DNA of 64,000 nucleotides from Ilyomonas sp965277535 (GTDB lineage Bacteria; Bacteroidota; Bacteroidia; Chitinophagales; Chitinophagaceae), in assembly GCA_965277535.1 (NCBI GenBank), contig OZ255825.1:3348001-3412000 (forward strand). The letters run 5' to 3'. The notes beneath the pieces are model-generated. The model had not been told where the DNA came from, did not search any database, and saw only the letters and a list, made by a program, of their open reading frames with translations. The translations under genes were made by a program, and so were the position numbers. Below are positions 9,169 through 18,783 of the stretch, piece by piece (the stretch's first letter is position 1; each line of letters starts with the position of its first letter).

Positions 9169-9957
9169 TTGTCTGTAAAGAAACTCATCATCATTCCCAC
9201 TTACAACGAGAAGGATAACATTGCTGCCATTCTTCAGGCGGTGTTTTCTTTACAGCAGGGTTTTCATGTATTGGTGATTGATGATGGTTCGCCCGATGGA
9301 ACTGCCAATATTGTAAAAGAATTGCAGAACCAGCATGAAGCTTGTTTATTTTTACAAGAACGCAAAGGCAAACAAGGTTTAGGTACGGCTTACATTCATG
9401 GGTTCAAGTGGGCATTAGAAAGAGAATACGATTATGTGTTTGAAATGGATGCCGATTTCTCGCACGATGTAAACGATTTAGACCGGTTGTATGCTGCCTG
9501 CCGCGCCGGTGCTGATGTTGCTGTTGGCAGCCGGTATGTAAAGGGAGGCAAAATAGAAAACTGGCCTCTTTCAAGGCACATTTATTCCAAGGGTGGTGCA
9601 CTTTATACCAAACTTATTACGTGGATGCCGGTGAACGACCCAACTGCCGGTTTTGTGTGTTATACACGCCGCATATTGAACACCATTAATTTTGATGAAA
9701 TACAATTTGTGGGTTACGCCTTTCAGGTTGAGATGAAGTTTGCTGCCTGGAAGCTTGGCTTTCGCATTGTGGAAGTGCCCATTACGTTTCGGGATAGAAA
9801 ATATGGCGTAAGCAAAATGTCGAAAGGCATTTTAAAAGAAGGCATTTTAGGTGTTTTAAAAATTCAGTGGCAAAGCCTTTTTAAAGGCTATCATAAAAAA
9901 GTAAACATCAAAACAATGTCTTCTTCACAGGCTGCAAGTGTTACGAGCAATTCGTAA
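9169..9957 (+). CDS. GT2 glycosyltransferase, polyprenol-phosphate mannosyltransferase-like
   Basis: A family-2 glycosyltransferase of about 262 aa. Motifs: LIIIPTYNEKDNI at the N-terminus, VIDDGSPDGTA, then FEMDADFSHDVND (the DxD metal site) and SRYVKGGKIENWPLSR, typical of dolichol/polyprenol monophosphomannose synthases. It transfers a sugar from a nucleotide donor to a lipid phosphate at the inner face of the membrane. I place the start at TTG 9169 because family members begin just before KKLIIIPTYNE and there is no nearby ATG in frame. A longer TTG start at 9130 is possible but would add an unusual hydrophobic extension. Confidence 0.88.
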   Translation: MSVKKLIIIPTYNEKDNIAAILQAVFSLQQGFHVLVIDDGSPDGTANIVKELQNQHEACLFLQERKGKQGLGTAYIHGFKWALEREYDYVFEMDADFSHDVNDLDRLYAACRAGADVAVGSRYVKGGKIENWPLSRHIYSKGGALYTKLITWMPVNDPTAGFVCYTRRILNTINFDEIQFVGYAFQVEMKFAAWKLGFRIVEVPITFRDRKYGVSKMSKGILKEGILGVLKIQWQSLFKGYHKKVNIKTMSSSQAASVTSNS

Positions 9958-10109
9958 CAATGAATTGCCATCTAACATTCAACCTTTGTTTTTGCCTCTT
10001 TTTTATCAGTTGTAATTTCTTGTTTCATTTTGCCTGCTTATCTCGCCAGGATATACTTCAGCCTTTTTTCTTTTGGCTTATTTTTAACCCCATGCTATAC
10101 CATTTCAGT

Positions 10110-10117
10110 TATTTTTG
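10110..10117 (+). promoter_or_regulatory. Candidate -7 element for the outer-membrane protein gene
   Basis: TATTTTTG matches the Bacteroidota -7 consensus TAnnTTTG and ends 27 bp before the ATG at 10145. A -33 TTTG is not obvious. Confidence 0.4.
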
Positions 10118-10144
10118 CCCGCTATCATTCAGCAATTATATTCG

Positions 10145-10915
10145 ATGAATAACTGCATTGTAAAACCACTCTTTTTTGTTTTGTCTCTTTTTGTTGCGGC
10201 TGTTTCGTTTGCGCAAACTGATAGCCTTGCCGCCCATGTTCCTCCTAAAAAAAAGTTTTTAAATGCGCTCGATTTAACCAATCGTCCCAACGATCATTTT
10301 ATGATTCAGTATGGTTACGACAGTTGGGGTTCTGTACCGGATAGCATTCATACAAAAGGGTTATCGCGTCATTTTAACATGTATGTAATGATTGACAGGC
10401 CGTTAAAAGGTAGCCGCCATGCAAGTGTTGGAGTTGGGCTTGGTGTTGGCAGCAGCAATATATTTTTTAAAGACACGTATGTGAATTTAAAATCGCCTTC
10501 CACAACGCTTCCTTTTACTGATGTAAGCGGTAATTCTATTAATCGGTTTAAGAAATTTAAACTCACTACTATTTATGCTGAAATTCCGCTTGAATTGCGC
10601 TACGCAGCCAATCCGGTTACGCCAGATAAAGGATTGAAAGCGGCCGCTGGCTTAAAGGTTGGCGTGTTATTAAATCAGCATACCAAAGGCAAAGACGCAA
10701 TAGATGCTAACGGCACTACTATATACGGACTTACTTATATTTCGAAAGAAAGCAACAAGCGTTTTATTAACAGCACACGTGTTGCAGCCACCGGCCGCAT
10801 TGGGTTTGGCAACTTTTCAATTGATGGTTCGTACCAGATTACAAACTTCTTAAAGCAAGGCGTAGGACCTGCCATTCATCCGTATTCTATCGGGCTTACT
10901 TTAAGTGGCTTGTAA
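10145..10915 (+). CDS. Outer-membrane beta-barrel protein
   Basis: 256 aa from ATG 10145. The signal peptide ends at about residue 23 (FVAAVSFAQ). The mature part has alternating strands ending in aromatic or Gly-rich turns (ASVGVGLGVGSSNIFF, FKLTTIYAEIPLELRY, AATGRIGFGNFSIDGSY), as in the PorT/OmpA-like barrels of Bacteroidota, and ends in a short strand (YSIGLTLSGL). It likely sits in the outer membrane with a structural or unknown role. It stands alone: the genes on either side are unrelated. Confidence 0.75.
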   Translation: MNNCIVKPLFFVLSLFVAAVSFAQTDSLAAHVPPKKKFLNALDLTNRPNDHFMIQYGYDSWGSVPDSIHTKGLSRHFNMYVMIDRPLKGSRHASVGVGLGVGSSNIFFKDTYVNLKSPSTTLPFTDVSGNSINRFKKFKLTTIYAEIPLELRYAANPVTPDKGLKAAAGLKVGVLLNQHTKGKDAIDANGTTIYGLTYISKESNKRFINSTRVAATGRIGFGNFSIDGSYQITNFLKQGVGPAIHPYSIGLTLSGL

Positions 10916-11187
10916 CTGTTTTTGTTTTAGGGTTGAGTGAAGTTTTGCTTTTTTAAGCAAAAACAAAATCATTATTACAAAGCTTATTGAAACTAAAGTG
11001 GCTTTTTATTATTTCTGTTTTACCAGAAACCATCAGCTTGCATCTTGCGGTTAGCAGTACGTCGGATACGTTGTACTCGCAAAAATACATTCCAATATTT
11101 GGACCTCTCACGACAGCAACTTTGGACTTTACAAGAAACCCAACCTAAAATTTTATGTTCAATTTTGTATCATAAAATTTTTTAGCA

Positions 11188-12093
11188 ATGGAAAACAAAA
11201 AAGCTTACATCATTACAGGACCCACTTCCGGGATAGGCTATGCTACAGCACTTCAACTTGCAAAATACGGTACTGTAATTCTCGTTGGTAGAAATCGCGA
11301 TAAACTAAATGGATTGCAACAAACGATAGAAGCAGGAGGAAATAAGGCAGTAACGGTTGTATGCGATATTTCAGATATTCAAAGTGTGAGAACTGCAGCA
11401 CAGCAGATTATAGCACTTCACCTTCCGATTGCCGGATTGTTGAACAATGCGGGAATTATGCAGGCAAAAGCGTCTAAAAGTGCGCAAGGATGGGATGCTA
11501 CATTTGCAACCAATCACCTCGGTGCATTTGCTTTGACAGAAGCACTTGCACCTCATCTTCCGGACGGAGCGAACATAGTGTTTATCGCATCTGCCATCGA
11601 AGACCCTGAACGCAAACCTGCAAAAGTTATGGGAATGAAAGGTGGTCGTTATATTTCTGCTGAAGCAAGCGCCTGTGGTGAGTGGAAGGAGGGCGGTTCT
11701 AAAATGGCAGGTATAGATGCTTATGCCACGTCGAAGCAGTGCATTCTTGCTTCTGCAATGGCTTTTGCAAGAAAAAATACGAGATTGCATTTTAATGCTG
11801 TAGAGCCAGGAATAACGCGGGGAACAAGCCTTGGTGGTGAAGATACCAATGCTTTTATACGCTTCTTGTTCGGCCATCTTATGGCAATCATTCCTCCCTT
11901 TTCAAAATACAGCAGCACGCCGGAAAAGTCGGCAAAAGTGATTGCACAAGTGCTAACCGATGAGTCAGGCAAAACGGGTGTTTATTTTGATGAAAAAGGA
12001 GAGCCAATGCTTGGTTCTGATTTGTCCCGTAACATAGAGTTTCAAGACCGTGTTGTTGCGGAAACACGAGCCTTATTGGCAAAAGTAAAATAA
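11188..12093 (+). CDS. Short-chain dehydrogenase/reductase (SDR)
   Basis: 301 aa, classical SDR fold. The nucleotide-binding motif TGPTSGIG is at residues 10-17, LLNNAGIM follows in the usual place, and the catalytic pair is Tyr179-x3-Lys183 (YATSK). The length and the PGITRGTSL segment after the active site resemble retinol-dehydrogenase/WW-oxidoreductase-like SDRs. It should oxidise or reduce a small carbonyl or alcohol with NAD(P). Substrate unknown. An AraC-type regulator begins 12 bp downstream, so the two are probably co-transcribed. Confidence 0.9.
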   Translation: MENKKAYIITGPTSGIGYATALQLAKYGTVILVGRNRDKLNGLQQTIEAGGNKAVTVVCDISDIQSVRTAAQQIIALHLPIAGLLNNAGIMQAKASKSAQGWDATFATNHLGAFALTEALAPHLPDGANIVFIASAIEDPERKPAKVMGMKGGRYISAEASACGEWKEGGSKMAGIDAYATSKQCILASAMAFARKNTRLHFNAVEPGITRGTSLGGEDTNAFIRFLFGHLMAIIPPFSKYSSTPEKSAKVIAQVLTDESGKTGVYFDEKGEPMLGSDLSRNIEFQDRVVAETRALLAKVK

Positions 12094-12105
12094 GATTTTT
12101 AGGAG

Positions 12106-12909
12106 ATGAAAGGTGATACACCGCACATGCGTTATGTAGGAAAAGAAATTTCGCCTGAACAATTTGTTGCAGAGCATACATTCGTTTATGTTATAAAAGG
12201 CATAATGAATATTTATGACGGCAGTAAACAGGAGGCGCTAAAGGCAGGTGATGGCTGCCTTGTGCGAAAAAACAGATTGGCACGCTATAACAAAGAAAAA
12301 ATAAACAACGAACTCCAAAAAATGTTTGTGTTTTTTGATGAAGTGTTTCTCGAAAAAATGGAGCAAAAACAAAAAGCAACAGCACCAAAATTCAAATCAA
12401 CTGAAACGTTGGTAAGAGTAAGCACAAATGAATTGCTACCGGCTTACATTCAGTCATTACAGCCTTATTACAATCATGGAAAAATAGAAGAAGCTTTTGC
12501 AGACGTGAAGCGTGAAGAACTACTGATTATTTTATTGCAACAACAACCCGAATTAGCAAGTTTGTTTTTTGATTATGGCATACCACAAAAGATAAACATT
12601 GAAGAATTTATGATCCGCAATTATAAATTCAATGTAGATATTGAACGTTTTGCCTATCTCACAGGAAGAAGTATATCAGCATTTAAAAGAGATTTTAAAC
12701 AAACCTTCAAAGAAACACCGAATCGTTGGTTGGTGCTAAAACGGCTACAAGAAGCCTATTTTTTAATTGACAAAAAGAGCAAAAAACCGTCTGACATTTA
12801 TCTTGATTTAGGCTTTGAAACTTTATCACACTTTTCGTTTGCATTTAAAAAACAATTCGGGCTTACACCAACAGAACTCGCTGATCGAAAGACAAAAGCC
12901 ATCCGCTAA
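12106..12909 (+). CDS. AraC-family transcriptional regulator
   Basis: 267 aa. The N-terminal half is a cupin-like sensor (FVYVIKGIMNIYDGSKQEALKAGDGCLV). The C-terminal 100 residues hold the two helix-turn-helix motifs of AraC/XylS proteins (DIERFAYLTGRSISAFKRDF, then YLDLGFETLSHFSFAFKKQFG followed by TPTE). The start at 12106 has AGGAG six bases upstream. It follows the SDR gene by 12 bp and probably controls it, as in many SDR-AraC pairs of Bacteroidota. Confidence 0.9.
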   Translation: MKGDTPHMRYVGKEISPEQFVAEHTFVYVIKGIMNIYDGSKQEALKAGDGCLVRKNRLARYNKEKINNELQKMFVFFDEVFLEKMEQKQKATAPKFKSTETLVRVSTNELLPAYIQSLQPYYNHGKIEEAFADVKREELLIILLQQQPELASLFFDYGIPQKINIEEFMIRNYKFNVDIERFAYLTGRSISAFKRDFKQTFKETPNRWLVLKRLQEAYFLIDKKSKKPSDIYLDLGFETLSHFSFAFKKQFGLTPTELADRKTKAIR

Positions 12910-12948
12910 CAAAACATCTCCAAAATAGTTGCAGAGCCATTCTAAGTT

Positions 12949-13332
12949 TCATTCGGCATCAAACCAAACCGGCGTAGCATCATTAGGGTCTGCGTTGTAA
13001 TTGATGGTTAGCTCTCCACCCTTTTTAATGGCTTTTACGGTGGTGATAGTCATGGTCATTTCATCAAAGTCCATCTCATATTTGCAATTGGAAGTATAGC
13101 TATGGTTGTACATCGAAATATAACCCAGTGCCATACCTGCCTTGCGGCGCGTATCGCCCCATTCAAATACATAATGGTACAGCAACGTAGTTTCCAATGT
13201 TTTTCTTTCCTTTGGCTTTAAAACAAGCACCGGCGAAATTTCAACAACGGTATTGGCTGGTATGGCTTTGCTGGTAAACACGCCTCTGCCTTTGCTGCCG
13301 GCAGCTTTCACATCAATGTAAGGAACAATCAT
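12949..13332 (-). CDS. SET-domain protein
   Basis: About 127 aa from ATG 13332. The short SET fold is nearly the whole protein: KGRGVFTSKAIPANTVVEISP at the start, GYISMYNHSYTSNCKY (the NHS motif) in the middle, then KKGGELTINYNAD near the end. SET proteins use S-adenosylmethionine to methylate lysine. Small bacterial versions have mostly unknown targets. An upstream in-frame start at 13377 would add a hydrophobic stretch not typical of the family. It is divergent from mgtE. Confidence 0.85.
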   Translation of the reverse strand: MIVPYIDVKAAGSKGRGVFTSKAIPANTVVEISPVLVLKPKERKTLETTLLYHYVFEWGDTRRKAGMALGYISMYNHSYTSNCKYEMDFDEMTMTITTVKAIKKGGELTINYNADPNDATPVWFDAE

Positions 13333-13421
13333 AATGGTTGGTTGGTATAAAAAACCGAAAATAATAAAAACAATCATACATGAATCATTTATTGCAAAGG
13401 CTTATCAATTAATTTGCGTGC

Positions 13422-14828
13422 ATGAATACGGAGCAGGAAATACCATCTGTAAACGAGCAGTTTGAAGTACTGGCACATGCAGAAGACAGACAGCCGTTGT
13501 ACGATTTTATCAATCATCTTAACATCAGCGATGTAGCTGAGCTGATGGATGAATATGAAGATTATGCAACCGAAATCATTGCCAATATGCCTGTGCATCG
13601 CGCTGCCGGTGTGTTTAAAATATTGGACATTGGCGTGCAAAAACAAATCATCAGGGAACTGCCATCACACAAAACTGCAGAGTTATTAAACGAACTTCCG
13701 CCCGATGACCGTACCGATTTTTTGGAAGAGTTGCCCAAAGCTGCTATTCGCGATCTGATAAAATTATTGAACCACGATGAACGGAAAATAACGCTTTCCA
13801 TGTTGGGTTATCCTGAAGACAGTGTGGGCAGATTGATGACGCCGGACTATGTGTATGTGTATCGTGGTAACACAGTTGAGCAGGCGTTTACCACCATCCG
13901 GAAAGTGGCGAAAAATACTGAAACCATTGATGTAATTTATGTGATAAATGAACGAGGCGAACTGGTGGATGATTTGCGGATACGTGATTTGATTTTGGCT
14001 TCGCCAAACAAGTACATTGAAGAAATTATTGATGGCAGAGTGGTTGCTTTAAATGTGCACGACGACCAGGAACATGCAAGCCAGATTTTTAAAATGAACA
14101 ACCGTGTTGCCTTGCCCGTAACCGATGATAACAATGTGCTGATGGGCATTGTTACCATCGACGATATTCTTTGGGTTGCCAACGAAGAATATAGCGAGGA
14201 CATGCAAAAAATAGGCGGTACAGAAGCCTTCACCGAACCTTATCTCGACATCAATTTTTTTAAATTAATAAAGAAAAGAGTAGGCTGGCTGATTGTTTTG
14301 TTTTTGAGCGAAATGCTTACGGCAACTGCGATGGCTTACTTTTCCGGAGAAATAGAAAAAGCCGTTGTCTTATCCATTTTCGTTCCCCTAATTATGAGCA
14401 GCGGTGGCAACAGCGGCTCGCAGGCTTCTACATTAATTATTCAAGCAATGGCAATAGGAGAAATTTCAATTACCGATTGGTGGCGGGTTATGCGGCGTGA
14501 AGTATTAAGCGGTTTTACACTGGGTACCATTCTTGGTATTATCGGTTTTTTTCGTATTGCGCTCTGGCATTTTTTAATGAGTCATGGCATCATTCACGAT
14601 TTGTATGGCCCTCACTGGCTGCTCATCGCTTTTACCATTGGTTTCTCATTAGTTGGTGTTGTGTTGTGGGGCACTTTATCCGGTTCTATGCTGCCTATCA
14701 TTTTAAAAAAATTAGGTGCCGACCCAGCCGCTTCTTCTGCGCCGTTTGTAGCTACCCTGGTTGATGTAACCGGATTGGTGATTTATTTTAGCGTAGCTTA
14801 TCTTTTCCTTCGCGGTGTGCTGTTGTAG
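13422..14828 (+). CDS. mgtE: Magnesium transporter MgtE
   Basis: 468 aa, the usual MgtE length. The N-terminal helical domain (about 20-125) contains the repeated ELLNELPPDDRTDFLEELP pattern. Two CBS domains follow (about 130-260), including GRLMTPDYVYV and GIVTIDDILWV. The C-terminal membrane domain (about 285-468) has five helices with the conserved SGGNSGSQASTL and the DPAASSAPFVATLVDVTG segment that lines the Mg2+ pore. It is a Mg2+-gated channel in the inner membrane. Confidence 0.96.
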   Translation: MNTEQEIPSVNEQFEVLAHAEDRQPLYDFINHLNISDVAELMDEYEDYATEIIANMPVHRAAGVFKILDIGVQKQIIRELPSHKTAELLNELPPDDRTDFLEELPKAAIRDLIKLLNHDERKITLSMLGYPEDSVGRLMTPDYVYVYRGNTVEQAFTTIRKVAKNTETIDVIYVINERGELVDDLRIRDLILASPNKYIEEIIDGRVVALNVHDDQEHASQIFKMNNRVALPVTDDNNVLMGIVTIDDILWVANEEYSEDMQKIGGTEAFTEPYLDINFFKLIKKRVGWLIVLFLSEMLTATAMAYFSGEIEKAVVLSIFVPLIMSSGGNSGSQASTLIIQAMAIGEISITDWWRVMRREVLSGFTLGTILGIIGFFRIALWHFLMSHGIIHDLYGPHWLLIAFTIGFSLVGVVLWGTLSGSMLPIILKKLGADPAASSAPFVATLVDVTGLVIYFSVAYLFLRGVLL

Positions 14829-14903
14829 ATGATAAATTATAAATTAGCCTCACAGTATCGTTTTTAAATTATCTTCAATCAATATTTTACAAAATCAATT
14901 GCC

Positions 14904-15545
14904 ATGAAAACAACTTCTCTTTTACTTCTTACTGCTTTGGCCTTTCTTTCATTTAATAAACAAAAATCGCATCCAAAAGACGAATGGATTTCTTTGTTTG
15001 ATGGTAAAACATTAAACAACTGGAAAGTAGGCGATAATGCCGAAACATTCAGTGTAAAAGACGGAATGATTGTAGTGCATGGCAAAACTGCGCACCTGTT
15101 TTATAACGGCGACGTGCAAAATCATAATTTCAAAAACTTCGATTTTAAAGCGCAGGTTATGACAATGCCCGGCTCTAATTCAGGTATTTATATTCATACT
15201 CAATTTCAGCAAGGTGGCTGGCCTGCAAAAGGCTATGAAGTACAGGTTAACAATTCGCACACTGATTGGAAGCGCACCGGCAGTTTGTACAATGTGGTAG
15301 ATGTAAAAGAAAAACTGGTGCCCGATAGTGTTTGGTTTACCGAACGCATACTTGTGCAGGGCAAACACGTGCAAATTTGGGTGAACGATAAACAAACGGT
15401 TGACTATACGGAACCTGATAATGTGCAACGCCCGGATGATATGAAAGGCCGCGTGTTATCAAGCGGCACTTTTGCTTTGCAGGGGCACGATCCTAACAGC
15501 ATTGTTTATTTTAAAGACATCATGGTGAAGCCATTAGCGGATTGA
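14904..15545 (+). CDS. DUF1080 (3-keto-disaccharide hydrolase-like) exported protein
   Basis: 213 aa. A signal peptide (LLLLTALAFLSF) precedes a single DUF1080 domain of concanavalin-like fold: WISLFDGKTLNNWKVG at the start, then GSNSGIYIHTQFQ, GYEVQVNN and GTFALQGHDPNSIVYFKDI. Members of this family act on 3-keto-glycosides or bind sugars in the periplasm. A strong terminator follows, so it is probably transcribed alone. Confidence 0.9.
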   Translation: MKTTSLLLLTALAFLSFNKQKSHPKDEWISLFDGKTLNNWKVGDNAETFSVKDGMIVVHGKTAHLFYNGDVQNHNFKNFDFKAQVMTMPGSNSGIYIHTQFQQGGWPAKGYEVQVNNSHTDWKRTGSLYNVVDVKEKLVPDSVWFTERILVQGKHVQIWVNDKQTVDYTEPDNVQRPDDMKGRVLSSGTFALQGHDPNSIVYFKDIMVKPLAD

Positions 15546-15560
15546 TAAACATCATAACAA

Positions 15561-15597
15561 AAAATCCTGCTGTCTATGGTTAGTACGGCAGGATTTT
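15561..15597 (+). terminator. Intrinsic terminator after the DUF1080 gene
   Basis: Arms AAAATCCTGC and GCAGGATTTT around a loop, followed by T-rich sequence, starting 16 bp after the DUF1080 stop. The ATG at 15576 lies in the loop and is therefore an unlikely start for the next gene. Confidence 0.85.
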
Positions 15598-15644
15598 TAT
15601 TTATAATCATTGCTTGTTTTTCTAATAAAATAAATTGTTTGCGT

Positions 15645-16139
15645 ATGGAAATCATTCATCAACTGTTTGGTGTAGGAAAAGAGTTAACTACGCTGCAAAT
15701 GTGCATGCGCTCATTTGTATTTTTTTTCATCACACTCATTTTTATCCGTATTGGCGGAGTGCGTGCATTTGGTAAAAAATCAGCTTTCGACAGCGTTATT
15801 GTTATTGTGCTTGGATCGGTAGTGGCAAGAGGTATTGTGGGTGCAACGCCGTTTGGTGCAACCACGGCAGCTTCGTTTGTAATTGTGGCCGTACATCGTG
15901 TACTGGGATGGCTGATTGCTAAAAATAAAACGGTAGAAAAAATAATAAAAGGAAGCCATGTTTTGCTGTATCACGAAGGGCAGACAGAACATGCGAATCT
16001 TCTAAAAGCGGGCATGAGTGAGAACGATTTGTATGAAAGCTTACGGCTTGAAACGAATGCAGAAACGCTTGATAAAGTAGAAAAAGCTTACATGGAAAAC
16101 AATGGTCGCATTTCTTTTATTTTAAAAAAGAAAGAGTGA
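15645..16139 (+). CDS. DUF421/YetF-family membrane protein
   Basis: About 164 aa from ATG 15645, chosen because the upstream ATG at 15576 is inside the terminator hairpin. The N-terminal half has three hydrophobic segments with the family motif RIGGVRAFGKKSAFDSVIVI and GSVVARGIVG. The C-terminal half is the cytosolic YetF domain (KGSHVLLYHEGQ, then SENDLYESLRLE). DUF421 proteins are small inner-membrane proteins of unclear role. Confidence 0.85.
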   Translation: MEIIHQLFGVGKELTTLQMCMRSFVFFFITLIFIRIGGVRAFGKKSAFDSVIVIVLGSVVARGIVGATPFGATTAASFVIVAVHRVLGWLIAKNKTVEKIIKGSHVLLYHEGQTEHANLLKAGMSENDLYESLRLETNAETLDKVEKAYMENNGRISFILKKKE

Positions 16140-16214
16140 TGTCAAACTGCTTGTAGCAGCGGCTTTTGTTTTTGCACAAATTTTGCCTTAAACCATTTTA
16201 AATTGAATAGGATT

Positions 16215-16253
16215 TATAACGCTGGCAGGGTTCAAAACCCTGCCAGCGTTATA
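16215..16253. terminator. Perfect hairpin between convergent genes; also an interspersed repeat type
   Basis: A perfect 18-bp stem with a 3-nt loop. The core reads GGCAGGGTTCAAAACCCTGCC. It lies between the convergent DUF421 and pyk genes, so it could terminate both. A related hairpin lies at 51023-51043, suggesting a dispersed repeat family. Confidence 0.75.
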
Positions 16254-16281
16254 TGATATGCTGCCGCCTATAACAATAGTT

Positions 16282-17772
16282 TTATTCAACCGAAGTTATT
16301 TTTAAAATATTGGTAGGCATATGCAAATGCACGGGTGTGCTTCCGGTGTTGATTACAATATCTCCTGCTTGTACAAAACCGCGTTCTTTTAAAATTTCTA
16401 TTTCATCTTTAATAATATCATCCAAGCTGCTTTCTTCATCGTAGTAAAAAGCACGCACACCCCAGCTTAAACTTAACTGATTCACCAGGTATCTTTTTTT
16501 GGTAAAAACAAACAGGGGCGCTTTCGGGCGATAGCTACTTAATACAAATGCGGTAAAGCCGCTTTGCGTCATACCAATTAAGGCTTGTGCGTTTGTATCA
16601 CGTGCAATCTTGCAGGCGTTGTAACAGATGGCATCGCTTAAAAAAGTAGGTGAGTGCGACAGTGGTTTTAAATCTTCCTCACGGTTGTACCGATACTCGG
16701 TTCGCTCTACTTCCATAATAATTTTGCGCATCGTTTCCACCACCAATTCAGGATAATTCCCGGTTGCTGTTTCGGCACTCAGCATTACTGCATCGGTACC
16801 TTCCAACACAGCATTGGCAACGTCGGTAATTTCGCTGCGGTTGGGTTTGGTGCGATCAATCATGCTTTCCATCATTTGCGTTGCCACTATCACCGGCTTA
16901 CCGCGATGAATGCACTTGCGAATGATTTCGCGCTGTGCCATGGGTACTTTTTCTACGGGTAATTCAACACCCAAATCGCCACGCGCTACCATCACGCCAT
17001 CGCTATTGTTGATTATGTTTTTTAAGTCAACCATTGCAGAAGGCATTTCAATTTTTGCCATCGCTTTGGTGGTACTGCCCCGCTCTGCAAGGCGTTTTTT
17101 TAAATCAATAATGTCTTCGGCTTTGCGCACAAACGAAAGCGCAATCCAGTCACATTCATGCTTTACAATAAATTCAAAATCCTCAATGTCTTTTTCGGTC
17201 ATCGAGGGCAACGAGATTGCGGTATCAGGAAGGTTTACGCCTTTCTTTGGTAAAATTCTTCCACCATACGAAACGGCAACGCGCACGTCGCCATCTTTGG
17301 TTACTTCAATAACGATGACTTCCAGCTTGCCATCATCAATTAAAATTTTGTTGCCCACTTTCACATCGTTGTGAAGGTTAGGATAAGACACATAAATCTT
17401 ATCTTTATTACCCACTACTTTTTCAGTAGAAGTAAACGTGAGAATATCTCCGGCTTTTACATCCAGCCCGCCATTTTCCATTTCGCCCACGCGCAACTTC
17501 GGACCTTGCAGATCGGCAAGAATAGCAATGTTATAAGGCTCTTTAATATTGAGTTCTTTAATATAACCAATAATCTTTTCTTTGTCGTCGTGCGTGCCGT
17601 GCGAAAAGTTGAGCCGAAACACATTTACACCGGCCTTTACAAGGGCGAGCAGCTTGTCGTAAGTGTCGCATGCAGGCCCCACTGTTGCCACGATTTTTGT
17701 ACGGTGAAATGTGTGTTCAATTCCGGCTTGCTTGTTCATATCAGTATGAAAGTATTTTTCTGCAGTTGGCAT
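16282..17772 (-). CDS. pyk: Pyruvate kinase
   Basis: About 496 aa. Motifs: RTKIVATVGPACDTYDKL at the N-terminus, VFRLNFSHG, the active-site block MVARGDLGVELP, and VIVATQMMESMI. The C-terminal domain (NACKIARDTNAQAL onward) ends with the usual TGSTPVH segment. It converts phosphoenolpyruvate and ADP to pyruvate and ATP. It starts 27 bp after pfkA in the same direction, a glycolytic operon. The start is 17772 or the internal ATG at 17739. The first gives a 12-residue longer N-terminus. Confidence 0.97.
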   Translation of the reverse strand: MPTAEKYFHTDMNKQAGIEHTFHRTKIVATVGPACDTYDKLLALVKAGVNVFRLNFSHGTHDDKEKIIGYIKELNIKEPYNIAILADLQGPKLRVGEMENGGLDVKAGDILTFTSTEKVVGNKDKIYVSYPNLHNDVKVGNKILIDDGKLEVIVIEVTKDGDVRVAVSYGGRILPKKGVNLPDTAISLPSMTEKDIEDFEFIVKHECDWIALSFVRKAEDIIDLKKRLAERGSTTKAMAKIEMPSAMVDLKNIINNSDGVMVARGDLGVELPVEKVPMAQREIIRKCIHRGKPVIVATQMMESMIDRTKPNRSEITDVANAVLEGTDAVMLSAETATGNYPELVVETMRKIIMEVERTEYRYNREEDLKPLSHSPTFLSDAICYNACKIARDTNAQALIGMTQSGFTAFVLSSYRPKAPLFVFTKKRYLVNQLSLSWGVRAFYYDEESSLDDIIKDEIEILKERGFVQAGDIVINTGSTPVHLHMPTNILKITSVE

Positions 17773-17799
17773 CAATCTTATTTTTAAAATGAAGTAAAA

Positions 17800-18783
17800 T
17801 CAGGTATTTAAAATTTTTACAATCCGCAATAAATCAGGACTTACTGATTGCTTTTCGCGAATGGCAATTTCCAGAGGCGTATAAGCCATTTCGTTGTTTA
17901 CAACACCAACCATTACATTGTACCTTCCTTCCATCAGGCTTTCAATGGCATGATATCCCATGCGGCTGGCAATCAATCTATCAATAGCGCTCGGCGAACC
18001 GCCGCGTTGAATATGTCCTAAAATAGAAACACGGGTATCCATGTGCGGCAGTCTTTCTTTTATCACTTTTGCAATTTGATTGGCACCGCCGTACTCATCG
18101 CCCTCAGCTACTACAATAAGGTTCACTAACTTTTTGCGCTTTTCTTTTTCTGTTAGGGAAGCAATCACCTCTTCTATATTGGTTTCAGCTTCAGGTATTA
18201 AAATGTTTTCTGCACCCGTTGCTATGCCACTGTGCAAGGCAATGTAACCTGCGTGCCTGCCCATCACTTCTACAATAAACAAACGGTCGTGCGCATCGGC
18301 GGTATCGCGTATTTTGTCAATGGCGTCAATGGCTGTATTAACGGCAGTATCAAAACCAATGGTAAAATCGGTTCCATACAAATCTTTATCAATCGTTCCG
18401 GGCAAACCAATTACGGCTAAATCAAATTCGGTGCTTAATTTTAAAGCACCCGTAAATGAACCATCGCCGCCAATTACCACCAAGCCATTAATGCCGCGTT
18501 TTTCCAAATTGGCAACGGCTTTCTGCCGGCCTTCGTAAGTAAAAAATTCTTTACAGCGTGCCGATTTTAAAATGGTTCCACCACGTTGAATAATGTTGGC
18601 AACAGAGCGCGAATCCATACGAAAAATATCATCTTCCACCATGCCGCTAAAGCCTCTTACAATACCATACACTTCCATGCCATAATAAATTCCGGTTCTT
18701 ACTACGGCGCGGATGGCAGCATTCATTCCCGGCGAATCTCCGCCTGAGGTGAGCACTGCAATTTTTGATATCTGTTTTGACAT
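17800..18783 (-). CDS. pfkA: ATP-dependent 6-phosphofructokinase
   Basis: 327 aa, normal length for bacterial PFK. The ATP site begins with TSGGDSPGMNAAIRA. GGDGSFTGA, the catalytic PGTIDKDLYGTDFTIGFDTA and MGRHAGYIALHSGIA are all present. GDGS rather than GGGS in the nucleotide loop points to the ATP-dependent type. It phosphorylates fructose 6-phosphate. It is the first gene of the pfkA-pyk pair and is divergent from the nuo operon. Confidence 0.97.
   Translation of the reverse strand: MSKQISKIAVLTSGGDSPGMNAAIRAVVRTGIYYGMEVYGIVRGFSGMVEDDIFRMDSRSVANIIQRGGTILKSARCKEFFTYEGRQKAVANLEKRGINGLVVIGGDGSFTGALKLSTEFDLAVIGLPGTIDKDLYGTDFTIGFDTAVNTAIDAIDKIRDTADAHDRLFIVEVMGRHAGYIALHSGIATGAENILIPEAETNIEEVIASLTEKEKRKKLVNLIVVAEGDEYGGANQIAKVIKERLPHMDTRVSILGHIQRGGSPSAIDRLIASRMGYHAIESLMEGRYNVMVGVVNNEMAYTPLEIAIREKQSVSPDLLRIVKILNT

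Noticed and set aside
11371..11877. A 168-aa minus-strand reading frame inside the SDR gene
   Set aside because: It lies fully antisense to a clear SDR with all motifs. Its residue make-up is that of a shadow frame (Cys/Ser/Arg-rich, no domain).
16215..16253. Possible tRNA, because of GGTTCAAAACC
   Set aside because: The sequence is a simple 18-bp hairpin with a 3-nt loop and has no anticodon or D arms. No tRNA was recognised in the window.
16910..17374. A 154-aa plus-strand frame opposite pyk
   Set aside because: Antisense to pyruvate kinase. The sequence is typical of a mirrored frame.
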